Positions 7,704 through 15,643 of a stretch of 64,000 nucleotides of DNA are shown here, in pieces; the first letter of the stretch is position 1, and the number at the start of each line of letters is the position of its first letter. Source of the stretch: DATGMP01 sp035293565 (GTDB lineage: Bacteria; Pseudomonadota; Alphaproteobacteria; BOG-932; Roseiterribacteraceae); contig DATGMP010000162.1 of assembly GCA_035293565.1 (NCBI GenBank), positions 10,969 to 74,968 on the forward strand. Direction: 5' to 3'. Below the pieces are notes generated by a model, which was given only the letters and a program-made list of their open reading frames with translations, was not told the origin of the DNA and did not search any database. The position numbers and the translations under genes are program-made.

Positions 7704-7727
7704 TGTGGCGTCAAGTATATAATTGCC
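7704..7727 (-). repeat. IS1595 right terminal inverted repeat
   Basis: Reverse complement of 4633-4656 with one mismatch; followed directly by the second TAACTTCG copy. Confidence 0.9.
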
Positions 7728-7735
7728 TAACTTCG
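7728..7735. repeat. IS target-site duplication, right copy
   Basis: TAACTTCG, identical to 4625-4632. Confidence 0.85.
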
Positions 7736-8520
7736 CCATCGTTCGAACGAAGATCACGCCCGAGTTTCAGGCGGTCACTGCGGTGATTCGCACCTTCAGT
7801 GCTGCCTACAGGAATTATTTGCCGACGATGGCTGCTTCCGCGCTTGATCGATTCCTCGAGCGTGATTGGTTCTCCACAGAACCGACTCTGATAAATACCA
7901 ACCTGGTATCGGTGGCGGCATTGGAGACATTCCGTTCGGAATTCGAGTACTTAATACATGACACAGAGCTGGAAGCACGCAACCGGATCGAACTCGCCTT
8001 CGAACACCTGCGCCGGCAGATTGCCGTTGATGAAGACATACGGGACAAGTGGCGAAAGAAGTATGGCGTAACCACCACTGGAGAGACCTCATGTGAAAAG
8101 CTTGGGGCCGTGCATCTGCTAAATCACGGCATCTTGGCGTTCAAGATCACTGGCCAAGGTTCCGCCACGGATCTCGTTTATAATGAACCGCTGGACCTCG
8201 ACTCTCCGGCCGTTCGACTCGCCGCTCGTGCACTCGTTCTCACGGAATGGAAGGTCATTCGGAAGGCCGCAGATGCGCATACAAATGCCGATGCAGCCGT
8301 TCGCCAGACGCGAACCTATGCAGGCGGTGTCTTGGGCAACACCGAACTGACCCGGACTCGGTACATCGTGCTGGTGTCGGATCAGGAATTCGATCTACCC
8401 GGTGATTTCGAGAAAGACGGAATACGATACCGCCACATCGAAATCCCGCTGTGCCCGCTCTCGCCGTCTGTTGCCGCTCGAAAAGGTGCCGCGACGGCGG
8501 CCCGCAAGGACAAAAGGTAA
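7736..8520 (+). pseudogene. 3' part of the gene split by the IS1595 element
   Basis: Continues in frame from 4458-4632 once the IS and one target copy are removed. The remaining 261 residues show a helical region (LELAFEHLRRQIAVDEDIRDKW type), then FKITGQGSATDLVYNEPLDLDSPAVRL, and a beta-rich end, TRYIVLVSDQEFDLP and RYRHIEIPLCPLSP. No domain was recognised. A TTG at 7723 keeps the frame open into the IS, so a truncated product could still be made. Possibly cargo of the ICE backbone. Confidence 0.6.
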
Positions 8521-8566
8521 GCGGTCGTAGCTGAAACAGCGCGTGGGTCGCTCTCTCGGTGAATCT

Positions 8567-8594
8567 GCGGGCGGCGGCGCATGCCGCCGCCCGC
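8567..8594. terminator. Bidirectional hairpin between convergent genes
   Basis: A perfect 12-bp stem, GCGGGCGGCGGC with GCCGCCGCCCGC, and a 4-base loop. It lies between the plus-strand split gene (ends 8520) and the minus-strand parB-like gene (ends 8601). The plus side is followed by AAAATCTT. Confidence 0.6.
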
Positions 8595-8600
8595 AAAATC

Positions 8601-10332
8601 TTATGATGCGGGGAACAGCGCTGCGATGCTGTTCGCCGCATCGGTGATCGCGCAGCTTCCAGTGCTATAGAGGCGGAACGGGAAAGCCATCAGGCTCGGC
8701 AGCCAGCCCTCGGCCTTGGTCCGGCCATTGGCACCCGCGAGGCAGTCGCGGATGATCTGCTTCTGCGTCTTGGCGCGCTCCGTCACGTTGGCGTCGGCGA
8801 CGCTCTTGCCGGCGATTTCGGCGAGCATGGCATTAACCGTGGCGCGCTCTCGCGCCAACGCGAAGAACGTCTCATCCGGCTGCCACTGCGCGCGCGCATC
8901 GACCTTGAGATGCACGCCGACCGCCTCGACCAATGCGCTCCCGGCCGCCAGCGTCTCGGCGATGACGAACGCGGCGACCCGCAAGACCTCCTCGTCCGGC
9001 ATCGCGAGGAGGCGCGCGAAGACCTCGACGGTGCGATAGTCATCGCCGTTCGAGGAGGCGACCGTGTGGCGATCATCGGGCCGGGCTAGCAACGCCAGGA
9101 TGGTTTGCCGCTCGGCCGCGAACGCCTGCTGCGCGGCGCTCGCCGCGACAGTCGCCGATATCTCCTCGCTACGCGCCTGCTGCGGCTCGGGCTTGACGCT
9201 CCAATGGCCGGATGACGCGACTGCATGCGCCACCAGGAGCCGCAACGCCGTGCCCGGATGGGCGAGGAGCGCCATCCGGGCGACGGCGTGACGATGGAGT
9301 TCCAGATAGTTCTGCATGGATTTGGTCATGGCGGGCCGTGACGACGTCACCGGCGCGGCAGCACCGTCGTCTCCCTCGGCCGTCTCGCTCTTGCCGCGAC
9401 GACGTGCGTCCCTGCGCGACAACCAACCCTCGTGGACTTCCACCTCGCCCCGATGCGACACGGCGATGAACACTTTGCCGCCCTTCTTCCGAGGCGTCTT
9501 CTCATGCTCCCAAGAATTGAAGTGCTGGCCGGGCGCGAGGATCAGGACCTCGCTCCAGCCCTCGGCAAGCAGCGCATCGCGCCTTGCGGCAATGGCTTCG
9601 TTCTGCTTCTGCCAGAAGAGGTCGGCATCGGCGAAATAGTTCTCTTCGCCGAAGAGGTCCGAGACGATCTGGCCGGGATAGTCCGCGATCGGGAAGAGCG
9701 CGACCTTGGTTGAGACCGACTGCCCGCCGAAGAGCCATTGCTTCAACTGGTAGCCGCGCGGCGCGCTGTGATGGGGATCGGTGAAGAGCGCGAGCCATTC
9801 CTTCTGCTGCGCCTTCGAGGCCAAGGTCAGGTGGCGGATGGTCTCGGCGTCGATCTCCTCCTTGCGATAGGCATCCCTGATCCTGGGCAGGAGGTTGCCG
9901 AGGGCGAGCCGCTGGCCGACCATGCGCTCGGTGATGCCGAAGGTGGTGGCGATCTCGGCGACCGAGCGGCCCTCCTTGGTCAACCGGACGAAGGTCTCGT
10001 ATTGGCTCATCGCGTCGGGATCGAGACGGGCGATATTCTCGATGAGCGAGGCTTCGAGCGCCGCCGCGTCGTCACCGGGCTCCATGACGGCGCAAGGCAA
10101 GGGGGCGACCTCGCCCTGCTCCTCGGCGATGGCTTGGGCGGCGGCGTAGCGCCGCCGTCCCGCGACGATCTCGAAGCGGCCGGGGCTGCCGTTCGGGCGC
10201 ACCAGGAGCGGCACCAGCACGCCGCGCGCGGATCGAGGGCAGGATGTCGGAGACATCGGGCGCCTTCCTGCCGTGGCGCATGTTGAGGGCGGAGACGGAA
10301 AGATTGCCGATCTCGATATGGGTCAATTGCAT
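8601..10332 (-). pseudogene. ParB-like nuclease-domain protein of the ICE, frameshifted near its start
   Basis: ParB/RepB-partition-like protein common in these ICEs. The expected start, MQLTHIEIGNLSVSALNMR then KAPDVSDILPSIRAR, is in the frame beginning at 10332. The body GVLVPLLVRPNGSPGRFEIVAGRRRYAAA, with the ParB box, and an HTH region (SVAEIATTFGITERMV), is in another frame. The switch falls in a (CG) dinucleotide run at 10223-10230, and two extra bases would restore one frame of about 577 residues. It may be a slippage mutation, a sequencing error or phase variation. A shortened protein from an internal ATG near 10256 could still be made. Confidence 0.8.
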
Positions 10333-10398
10333 GGTCGATGCTCCTGGCTTCGCGGGTTGCGCCATCCCGGCGCGGGTCATCCGCCCTGCGGCGGAAGA

Positions 10399-10602
10399 TC
10401 AGAAGAGGGCGAGCTGGTTGCGGGCGTTCTCGTCGAAGAGGCCGATGTCGAGAGGCTTCTGGGCCTTGCGCGGCGCCAGAGGCGCCGCCAGGCGCAGCGC
10501 GAGGCGCTCGCGCAAGGTGACGGGCCGCACGCCGGGAACGAGGAGCTGCTCGCCCTGAGCCGTCGGCTCGCTGGCGAGCGGCGAGGTGTTCCGCGTGCTC
10601 AT
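10399..10602 (-). CDS. Small conserved ICE protein
   Basis: 67 residues, no signal peptide: LLVPGVRPVTLRERLALRLAAPL followed by a conserved-looking tail, DIGLFDENARNQLALF. It overlaps the ArdC gene stop by 4 bases (ATGA), so it is translationally coupled, and sits before the parB-like gene. Small proteins of this kind occur at the same place in related ICEs. No function known. Confidence 0.7.
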   Translation of the reverse strand: MSTRNTSPLASEPTAQGEQLLVPGVRPVTLRERLALRLAAPLAPRKAQKPLDIGLFDENARNQLALF

Positions 10603-11528
10603 GCCGCCGCCCCGATCTCAGCGTCGGGCAGGAAGGCGAGGAGGAGATCGGCGGCCTTGGAGGCAGCGCTGGCGGCGCGGAAGATGGCGCGGTTGTCCTC
10701 GCGCAGCACGTCGAGCCAGGACCCGAGGTAATCGGCATGGCGCACGGTCGGGGTGATGCCGAGCGCGGCGCAGAGAAAGGCGCTCGCCATCTCGGCGACC
10801 AACTCCTCGCGGGCGTAGCTCTTGGAGCCAAAGCGCCCGGACTGCTCGCGGTTCAAGCGCGAGACGTGCCCCGTCCAATGGCCGAGTTCGTGAAAGCAGG
10901 TGCGGTAATAGTTGATCTGCTCGAAAAAGGCGGGCTGCGGCGGCACCTGGATGTAATCGGCGCTCGGCACATAGAAGGCGCGCTCGCCGCCAATGCGGAA
11001 ATCCGCCGCCGTCGCCGCGATAAGGGCCTCGGCCCGCGGGATGATCTCGCGCTCGGGCAAGACGGGTGGGCCGGCAAGAGCGCTCTCCGGCAAGCCTTCG
11101 CACTGCGCGACGTTGAAGACGGTGAAGCGCTTGAGGAACGGCACCGCCTCGGGCTCGTCGCCATCGCGCTTGGCGCGCTCGATCTCGTCCTTGGGAATGA
11201 AGCGATCGGCATAACAGACGGTGGTTCCGCGCTCGCCCTTACGAACGTTGCCGCCCAAATCCAGCGCCTGCCGGAAGGTCAGCCACTGTTGAGAAGGGAA
11301 GCCCTTCTCGATGACCGCGCCCCAGAGGATAAGGATATTGACCCCGGAATAGCGCCGGGAGGTGGCGGCGTTCTTCGGCAAGCCCAGGCCGGCCTTGGCG
11401 CGGCCCCAGGGTTGGACCCACGGCACGCGGCCCTGCTCCAGCTCCGCGATGATCTTGTCCGTGACCTCCTGATAGAGGCTCGCCTTCTCGGCCGCGCCGG
11501 TGGTCCGCTGCCGGTTGTGCTGGCTCAT
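10599..11528 (-). CDS. ardC: ArdC-type antirestriction protein (ssDNA-binding zincin metallopeptidase)
   Basis: 309 residues. ArdC-family proteins protect incoming conjugative DNA from restriction. The N-terminal ssDNA-binding domain is visible (EKASLYQEVTDKIIAELEQG, WVQPWG, YSGVNILILWG, with KGERGTTVCY). The C-terminal zincin-like metallopeptidase has HELGH at residues 213-217 and a later Glu in EELVAEMASAFLCA. The ATG at 11528 follows GGAGGG with 8-base spacing; the longer frame to 11882 crosses a structured repeat and was rejected. The family match is strong. Confidence 0.93.
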   Translation of the reverse strand: MSQHNRQRTTGAAEKASLYQEVTDKIIAELEQGRVPWVQPWGRAKAGLGLPKNAATSRRYSGVNILILWGAVIEKGFPSQQWLTFRQALDLGGNVRKGERGTTVCYADRFIPKDEIERAKRDGDEPEAVPFLKRFTVFNVAQCEGLPESALAGPPVLPEREIIPRAEALIAATAADFRIGGERAFYVPSADYIQVPPQPAFFEQINYYRTCFHELGHWTGHVSRLNREQSGRFGSKSYAREELVAEMASAFLCAALGITPTVRHADYLGSWLDVLREDNRAIFRAASAASKAADLLLAFLPDAEIGAAA

Positions 11529-11561
11529 GCGCAAGCCCTCCGCTCCGCTTAAAACCCGCGC

Positions 11562-11738
11562 GCCTTTCCCCGGAAGCGGGGTGGGCGGCGAGATGCGACC
11601 GCAGAGGCCCGCCGCAAAGGCGGGCTGCACCCGAAGGGCCGGAACGAGAGTGGAGGACCCGCAGCGTAGCGGAGGGTTGCGGCACGCCGCGGCGGGCCTA
11701 GAAGGGAGCGCCGCCCACCCCGCGCCACCGGGAAAGGC
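11562..11738 (-). repeat. Structured leader element 3 (nested inverted repeat upstream of ardC)
   Basis: Outer arms 11562-11590 and 11709-11738 are nearly perfect complements. A second pair, AGGCCCGCCGC near 11604 and GCGGCGGGCCT near 11690, lies inside. ACCCGAAGGGCC and GGAGGACCCG are shared with element 2. On the minus strand the inner part forms a UUCG-loop hairpin. It begins 34 bases before the ardC start. The remaining bases up to 11954 hold nothing I can support. Confidence 0.65.
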
Positions 11739-11954
11739 AAGGACGACTCCGCCGCGAAGCGGCGGCCGCCGGAGCCCGCGCGAGCGGGCGATGCGCCAGG
11801 GATCGACACCCGGAGGGCCGAGACCCGCAGGGGCTCGATTCATGAGAGCCCGGCGCGCGCCGTCAGGCGCGCGGGCGCCCATCAGTGACCGTTAGCGAAT
11901 GCTGCTCGAGGCGCCAGGACAAAGGATGGTGACTATCCTTGTCGATATGACGGG

Positions 11955-12821
11955 CTATTGCGTTACGGCGCGCCGCTGTTGCGTCTGTTGCAGGAGATGG
12001 AGATATCCGCCTTTGACCATACTTTCGCCGAGGTGGATGGTCCGGCGGACGCGGCTGCGGAGGTAATCGGACCTGCTTCGCCATTCCGTCCGCGCGACGT
12101 CGTCTCCCCACAAGATGGACGCGATCTCACGATGGCTTGCGCCTGCATGCGATGCATCAAGGGCTTGCAGGGCCATTCGCCAACGCTGTGCGCGTTGGAC
12201 TGGTGGATAAAGGGAAGACGGGCAGTGGCCGAGACGTTGCAATGCCAGCAGGCGATGGAGGGCGGTGAGCTTCGGCTCGATACCATCGCATCCGGCAAGC
12301 TCGTAGCTGAGCCGCACCGGTCCATCGAGCAGGCTTCCCCGCCGCACTTCCAGTTGGATGCGATGAAGGCCGTCACCGAGCAGGACATGCTCACACCCAT
12401 CGGCCATGCGCAGAACGACTGTGGGGCTAGCCAGCCGATGGATATCGAAGGCTTCATCGTCACGGCGGGCCGGGGATGCTGTGACCGGAAGAACCGCCGG
12501 GTTCACATCCGGACGCCAGAACACGGTGGCTTCGTTGGCCGGACGATCGGCGGGTTCGAACGAGAGGCAGCCCCATGCCCGCGCCGCGTTCGCGACGTCG
12601 CTCGGATCGACGACAAGGACTTTGGAACTGTGGTGTGGCTTGCGCCCGACCTCATCAATCGTCGCGGTAGTGATGTGGCGGTAGTCCGGATTTCGCCGCT
12701 GGAACTCCCACGCCCACGCTTCTCGCGTGTAGGTATGGGGCGCAGAAGTATGCCAATCGGGCCTGGCTTGATCTTCCTCCTTATCTGTCGTCATGCGCGC
12801 GGCCACCCTTGAGCGGCGCAT
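11955..12821 (-). CDS. DUF6499/DUF2285 transcriptional regulator-like protein
   Basis: 288 residues; a protein typical of ICE control regions. The N-terminal DUF6499-like part is clear (RPDWHTSAPHTYTREAWAWEF then RRNPDYRH). The C-terminal part is a predicted DNA-binding DUF2285 domain: ASHREIASILWGDDVARTEWR, then SRSDYLRSRVRRTIHLGESMVKGGYLHLL, which looks like an HTH. ATGs at 12821 and 12794 are both possible. It likely regulates transfer genes, by family association only. Confidence 0.85.
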   Translation of the reverse strand: MRRSRVAARMTTDKEEDQARPDWHTSAPHTYTREAWAWEFQRRNPDYRHITTATIDEVGRKPHHSSKVLVVDPSDVANAARAWGCLSFEPADRPANEATVFWRPDVNPAVLPVTASPARRDDEAFDIHRLASPTVVLRMADGCEHVLLGDGLHRIQLEVRRGSLLDGPVRLSYELAGCDGIEPKLTALHRLLALQRLGHCPSSLYPPVQRAQRWRMALQALDASHAGASHREIASILWGDDVARTEWRSRSDYLRSRVRRTIHLGESMVKGGYLHLLQQTQQRRAVTQ

Positions 12822-13133
12822 CGCCCCTTAAAATAGCACTGACTGCACTCATCCTGCCGACGACAGAATCTCATTCTCGCCCGCCCTCAGTCGGAGATAG
12901 CGAGCCGGTGTCGGCTCGCTGTGTGGCTGCTTTGTTTACGTTCTATTGCATCTCTTAGTTGCGAATCGTGATGTGACAAAAAAGGGACCGCCGGACCGCA
13001 AACTCTCGCTTAGCTTGTGGCGCAGAGCGGCGGCCCAGGAGGCGCTTTCAGGCGGAGTCCGGTTGATTTCGTCGCCTTGCCGATCGCACGAACGGCACTT
13101 CTGAAACTTGAGACGGCCCTCAAGGCCCGCGTG
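12822..13133. other. Intergenic region with a hairpin
   Basis: 312 bp with no supportable gene. It contains a perfect 9-bp stem at 12900-12908 and 12913-12921 with a GTGT loop, then a T-rich stretch around 12930. This may be a plus-strand terminator or the promoter region of the 12821 gene. Nothing else stands out. Confidence 0.3.
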
Positions 13134-13385
13134 TCACTGACGAAGCAGGTGGCGATATCCTGTCTCGGTCATCCACCGCGCCCGGCGCAAGTGGCTTTCG
13201 ACCACGTGGCGTGCCCGTTCCGGTTCTCGGACCGGGTCGATCTCAAACACGATCCGCGCCATGTCCTCGACGCTCGCATTGTCCGCGCTTGCATCGAGCA
13301 AGCGCAGATAGATGGAGAGATGGCCCTCGTCATAGGCGGTGATGCCGTCCGCCCATGGCACATCGTCAGCGATGTCAGGCTCCAT
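13134..13385 (-). CDS. Small DUF2285-like protein
   Basis: 83 residues, acidic start (WADGITAYDEGHLSIYLRLLDA), middle EDMARIVFEIDPVREPERA and ending SHLRRARWMTETGYRHLL. This DPxxEPERAR-ESHLARARWM pattern matches small DUF2285-annotated proteins in rhizobial ICEs. It is probably a DNA-binding or regulatory factor of the element. No ribosome site was used to fix the start beyond the single ATG. Confidence 0.7.
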   Translation of the reverse strand: MEPDIADDVPWADGITAYDEGHLSIYLRLLDASADNASVEDMARIVFEIDPVREPERARHVVESHLRRARWMTETGYRHLLRQ

Positions 13386-13490
13386 TGGTGCTGGGCTCCC
13401 TCCCCTAACCCTTCAGCCCGGCTACTACCAGGCCATAAAGAACAAAGCCGCGCGCGAGTCATTCCCATGACCAATTCGACGCGGCTCCGG

Positions 13491-13922
13491 TCACGATCCT
13501 TCTCCGTCCCGCGCAATAGCCCTAATCAAATAGAGGAGGTGCTGACGCAGCTTCTCGCTGCGGATACGATGATAGGCGCGGGCGAGCTCCAGGGTCTCCC
13601 GCTTGGTCATGATATCGATCACCGGACCAGTTCCCGATCTGCCCCCGTTCGTTCGTTCCAGGATTGCCAGCTCTTGGGGCATATCGTCGAAGAAGAAGGC
13701 AACCGGCACGTCGAGAGCTCGGCCCAGCTGATAGAGCGCGCTCGCACTGATGCGGTTCGCTCCGCGCTCGTATTTTTGGATCTGCTGGAACGTGAGGCCG
13801 ATCGCTTGCCCCAGCTCGGTTTGGCTCATGCCGCGCAACGTCCGCCGAAGGCGTAGGCGATCTCCGACATGCCGGTCGATCGGGTGCGGTCCATCTCGGC
13901 CGACAGAACGCCTTCGCTTCAA
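13491..13922 (-). CDS. XRE-family transcriptional regulator
   Basis: 143 residues with an N-terminal HTH: GDRLRLRRTLRGMSQTELGQA, then IGLTFQQIQKYERGANRISAS. This is the XRE form common in rhizobia and on mobile elements. The C-terminal extension (FFFDDMPQELAI) is of the sort seen in this subgroup. It overlaps the stop of the next upstream gene by 4 bases. Its own regulon is unknown. Confidence 0.9.
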   Translation of the reverse strand: MKRRRSVGRDGPHPIDRHVGDRLRLRRTLRGMSQTELGQAIGLTFQQIQKYERGANRISASALYQLGRALDVPVAFFFDDMPQELAILERTNGGRSGTGPVIDIMTKRETLELARAYHRIRSEKLRQHLLYLIRAIARDGEGS

Positions 13923-14215
13923 TGAGGCGGCCTCTCGGTGTCCTCGTCCTCCCAGTCATCGAGGACCGCGCACGCCTCTTCGGTCGTCATGACGTCATAG
14001 AACCTGTCTTGCACGACGCCAACGGCGAGGCCGGCGTGCAACGCCGCCTCGCACAGGATCTGCTCGGCTTGGTCCGGCGAGCAGGCAAACAACGCCGTAA
14101 GCGTGGGCATTTCGATGCGGATGATTCCGGACGCCGCCGCGTCGACATCGCGTCGAAGAAGCGCGCTCAGCTCGAGGAGCCAAGTAGGAGGATTAGAATG
14201 TGCGGACCAAGTCAT
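13919..14215 (-). CDS. Hypothetical protein upstream of the XRE regulator
   Basis: 98 residues: TWLLELSALLRRDVDAAASG, then IIRIEMPTLTALFACSPDQAEQ, and a C-terminal acidic tail DDWEDEDTE. A good-looking ORF that ends ATGA with the XRE gene. The start at 14215 has only a weak ribosome site and the frame stays open to 14620, but that upstream part overlaps another regulator and reads as non-coding. No family recognised. Confidence 0.6.
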   Translation of the reverse strand: MTWSAHSNPPTWLLELSALLRRDVDAAASGIIRIEMPTLTALFACSPDQAEQILCEAALHAGLAVGVVQDRFYDVMTTEEACAVLDDWEDEDTERPPH

Positions 14216-14298
14216 CGATCGACTTGGACTCGTGCAAGAGCGTCTGCTGCTTGCGGGGCAATAGCCGCCGTGCGTCGAGGTGACGAATAGATGTCCGG

Positions 14299-14544
14299 TC
14301 AGAGATCCTTCCTGACCAGGCGCACCCCTTCCCCTTTGCCCGACGCGTCCGGCGAAATGAATTCGATCCCCGCCTTCTCGAGTGTGGCAACGATGCGGGA
14401 GAGCGTCGTCGTCTTCGGATCGACGTCGCCTCGCTCGATATCGGCGACCGTTGTGAGGGAGAGCACCGCACGCCTGGCAAGCTCCGTCCGACTCCAGTTC
14501 AGGAGCCCTCGCGCAGCGCGGATCTGCCTTGGAGATACAAGCAT
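14299..14544 (-). CDS. XRE-family helix-turn-helix regulator
   Basis: 81 residues: VSPRQIRAARGLLNWSRTEL, then RRAVLSLTTVADIERGDVDP, then a C-terminal strand EKAGIEFISPDASG. This short XRE type is common in Rhizobiales. It is divergent from the AbiE operon. Whether it controls that operon is unknown. Confidence 0.9.
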   Translation of the reverse strand: MLVSPRQIRAARGLLNWSRTELARRAVLSLTTVADIERGDVDPKTTTLSRIVATLEKAGIEFISPDASGKGEGVRLVRKDL

Positions 14545-14810
14545 CTCCAGGAAAGCACACCGCCGCGGGCGAAAGCGCTACTGCAAACGTACATTTACAT
14601 GCTTCAGCGTATTTTTGCACGCCATTTCTACTTCGTCACCGCATGCTTTGCTAGAATCGCGCGGCGACACTGTCTCGTATGTGGGCATACAGCGCCGTCC
14701 GAGCGGAAAACGAGCCCGCGATCGAGCTCGATTCGAGGGTATCCGCCGAGAGTTCTAGCTCTGATAAGCGCAACGACGCACCGCGGGCCGAGACCCGAAA
14801 TCGATTTCAC

Positions 14811-14833
14811 AAGGTATCTAAAAATGATACTTT
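14811..14833. promoter_or_regulatory. Candidate operator of the AbiE operon
   Basis: Imperfect inverted repeat AAGGTATC (14811-14818) and GATACTTT (14826-14833), 25 bases before the AbiEi TTG start. Known AbiEi antitoxins bind inverted repeats in their own promoter; assignment here is inference. The rest of 14545-14857 (313 bp) shows no gene I can support. Confidence 0.4.
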
Positions 14834-14857
14834 AAAGATGCAATATCGGAGAGACCG

Positions 14858-15643
14858 TTGTCCAAGGCGAGAGACTACATTGATGGCTTGGCGGCTCGCG
14901 GCCAACACCACTTCACGGCCAGGGAAATGGGCCAAGCGCTCGATATCTCAGCCGCGGCCGCGAAACTTGCCCTGTTGCGCCTGGCAAAGCAGGGCGAGGT
15001 AGCGAGCCCGGCGCGTGGGTTTTATGTCATCGTCCCGCCCGAATACCGACAACTCGGCTGCCTGCCGGCGGACCAATTCATCCCAGCCCTCATGAAGCAC
15101 CATGGGCTCGCCTACTATGCGGGTCTCCTTTCGGCCGCGCAGTACCATGGCGCGGCGCACCACCGGCCGCAGGAGTTCCAGGTCGTCGTTCCCAAGAACC
15201 GGCGATCCATCATGTGCGGCGCGGTCCGCATCGCGTTCATCGCGCGAAAGCGGATCGCGGATGTCCCGGTGCAAAAGGTCAACACACCGCGCGGGACGGT
15301 CCGCGTCTCGAGCGTCGAGGCGACAGCCGTCGATCTCGTCGGATACGAGGGCCGCGCCGGCGGGCTCGACCAAGTTGCCACCGTTCTTGCCGAGTTGGCC
15401 GAGCAAATTGATCCTGAGCGACTTGTCGCGGCAGCGAAGACCGCACCTGTGCCCTGGGCACAGCGTCTTGGCTATCTCCTGGAGCATGTGGGCGCCGCCA
15501 AGCGCGCCGAACCGCTCAAAGCATATGTCCGCATAGCAGCAAGGGACATGACGCCGCTCTTGCCGAGCGCCTCGCGTGCGAAGGCGAGACAAGAGCGGGC
15601 GTGGCGGCTCTATGTCAACGCCGAGGTGGAGGCGGAAACGTGA
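14858..15643 (+). CDS. abiEi: AbiEi-family antitoxin (type IV toxin-antitoxin)
   Basis: 261 residues. The N-terminal winged-helix part is visible (HFTAREMGQALDISAAAAKLAL, with LRLAKQGEVASPARGFYVIV) and the C-terminal antitoxin domain follows (LAYYAGLLSAAQYHGAAHH, RPQEFQVVVPKNRR, VSSVEATAVDLVGY). Start is TTG with GGAGAGACCG upstream. Its stop overlaps the toxin start (GTGA), so it is translated as a pair. It probably represses its own operon and opposes the toxin. Such pairs stabilise or defend mobile elements. Confidence 0.92.
   Translation: MSKARDYIDGLAARGQHHFTAREMGQALDISAAAAKLALLRLAKQGEVASPARGFYVIVPPEYRQLGCLPADQFIPALMKHHGLAYYAGLLSAAQYHGAAHHRPQEFQVVVPKNRRSIMCGAVRIAFIARKRIADVPVQKVNTPRGTVRVSSVEATAVDLVGYEGRAGGLDQVATVLAELAEQIDPERLVAAAKTAPVPWAQRLGYLLEHVGAAKRAEPLKAYVRIAARDMTPLLPSASRAKARQERAWRLYVNAEVEAET

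Larger units (their letters stand above)
4633..7727. mobile_element. IS1595-family insertion sequence with passenger genes (3095 bp)
   Basis: Both ends carry a 24-bp terminal inverted repeat (4633-4656 and 7704-7727), identical except at the third base. Both start GG and contain TATATACTTGACGCCACA. An 8-bp direct repeat, TAACTTCG, flanks the element. Inside are the transposase, a terminator, a DUF3800 gene and several small genes. Simple IS1595 elements are around 1 kb, so about 2 kb here is passenger DNA. The IS1595 family is known to include passenger-carrying members. Boundaries were read directly. Confidence 0.92.
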
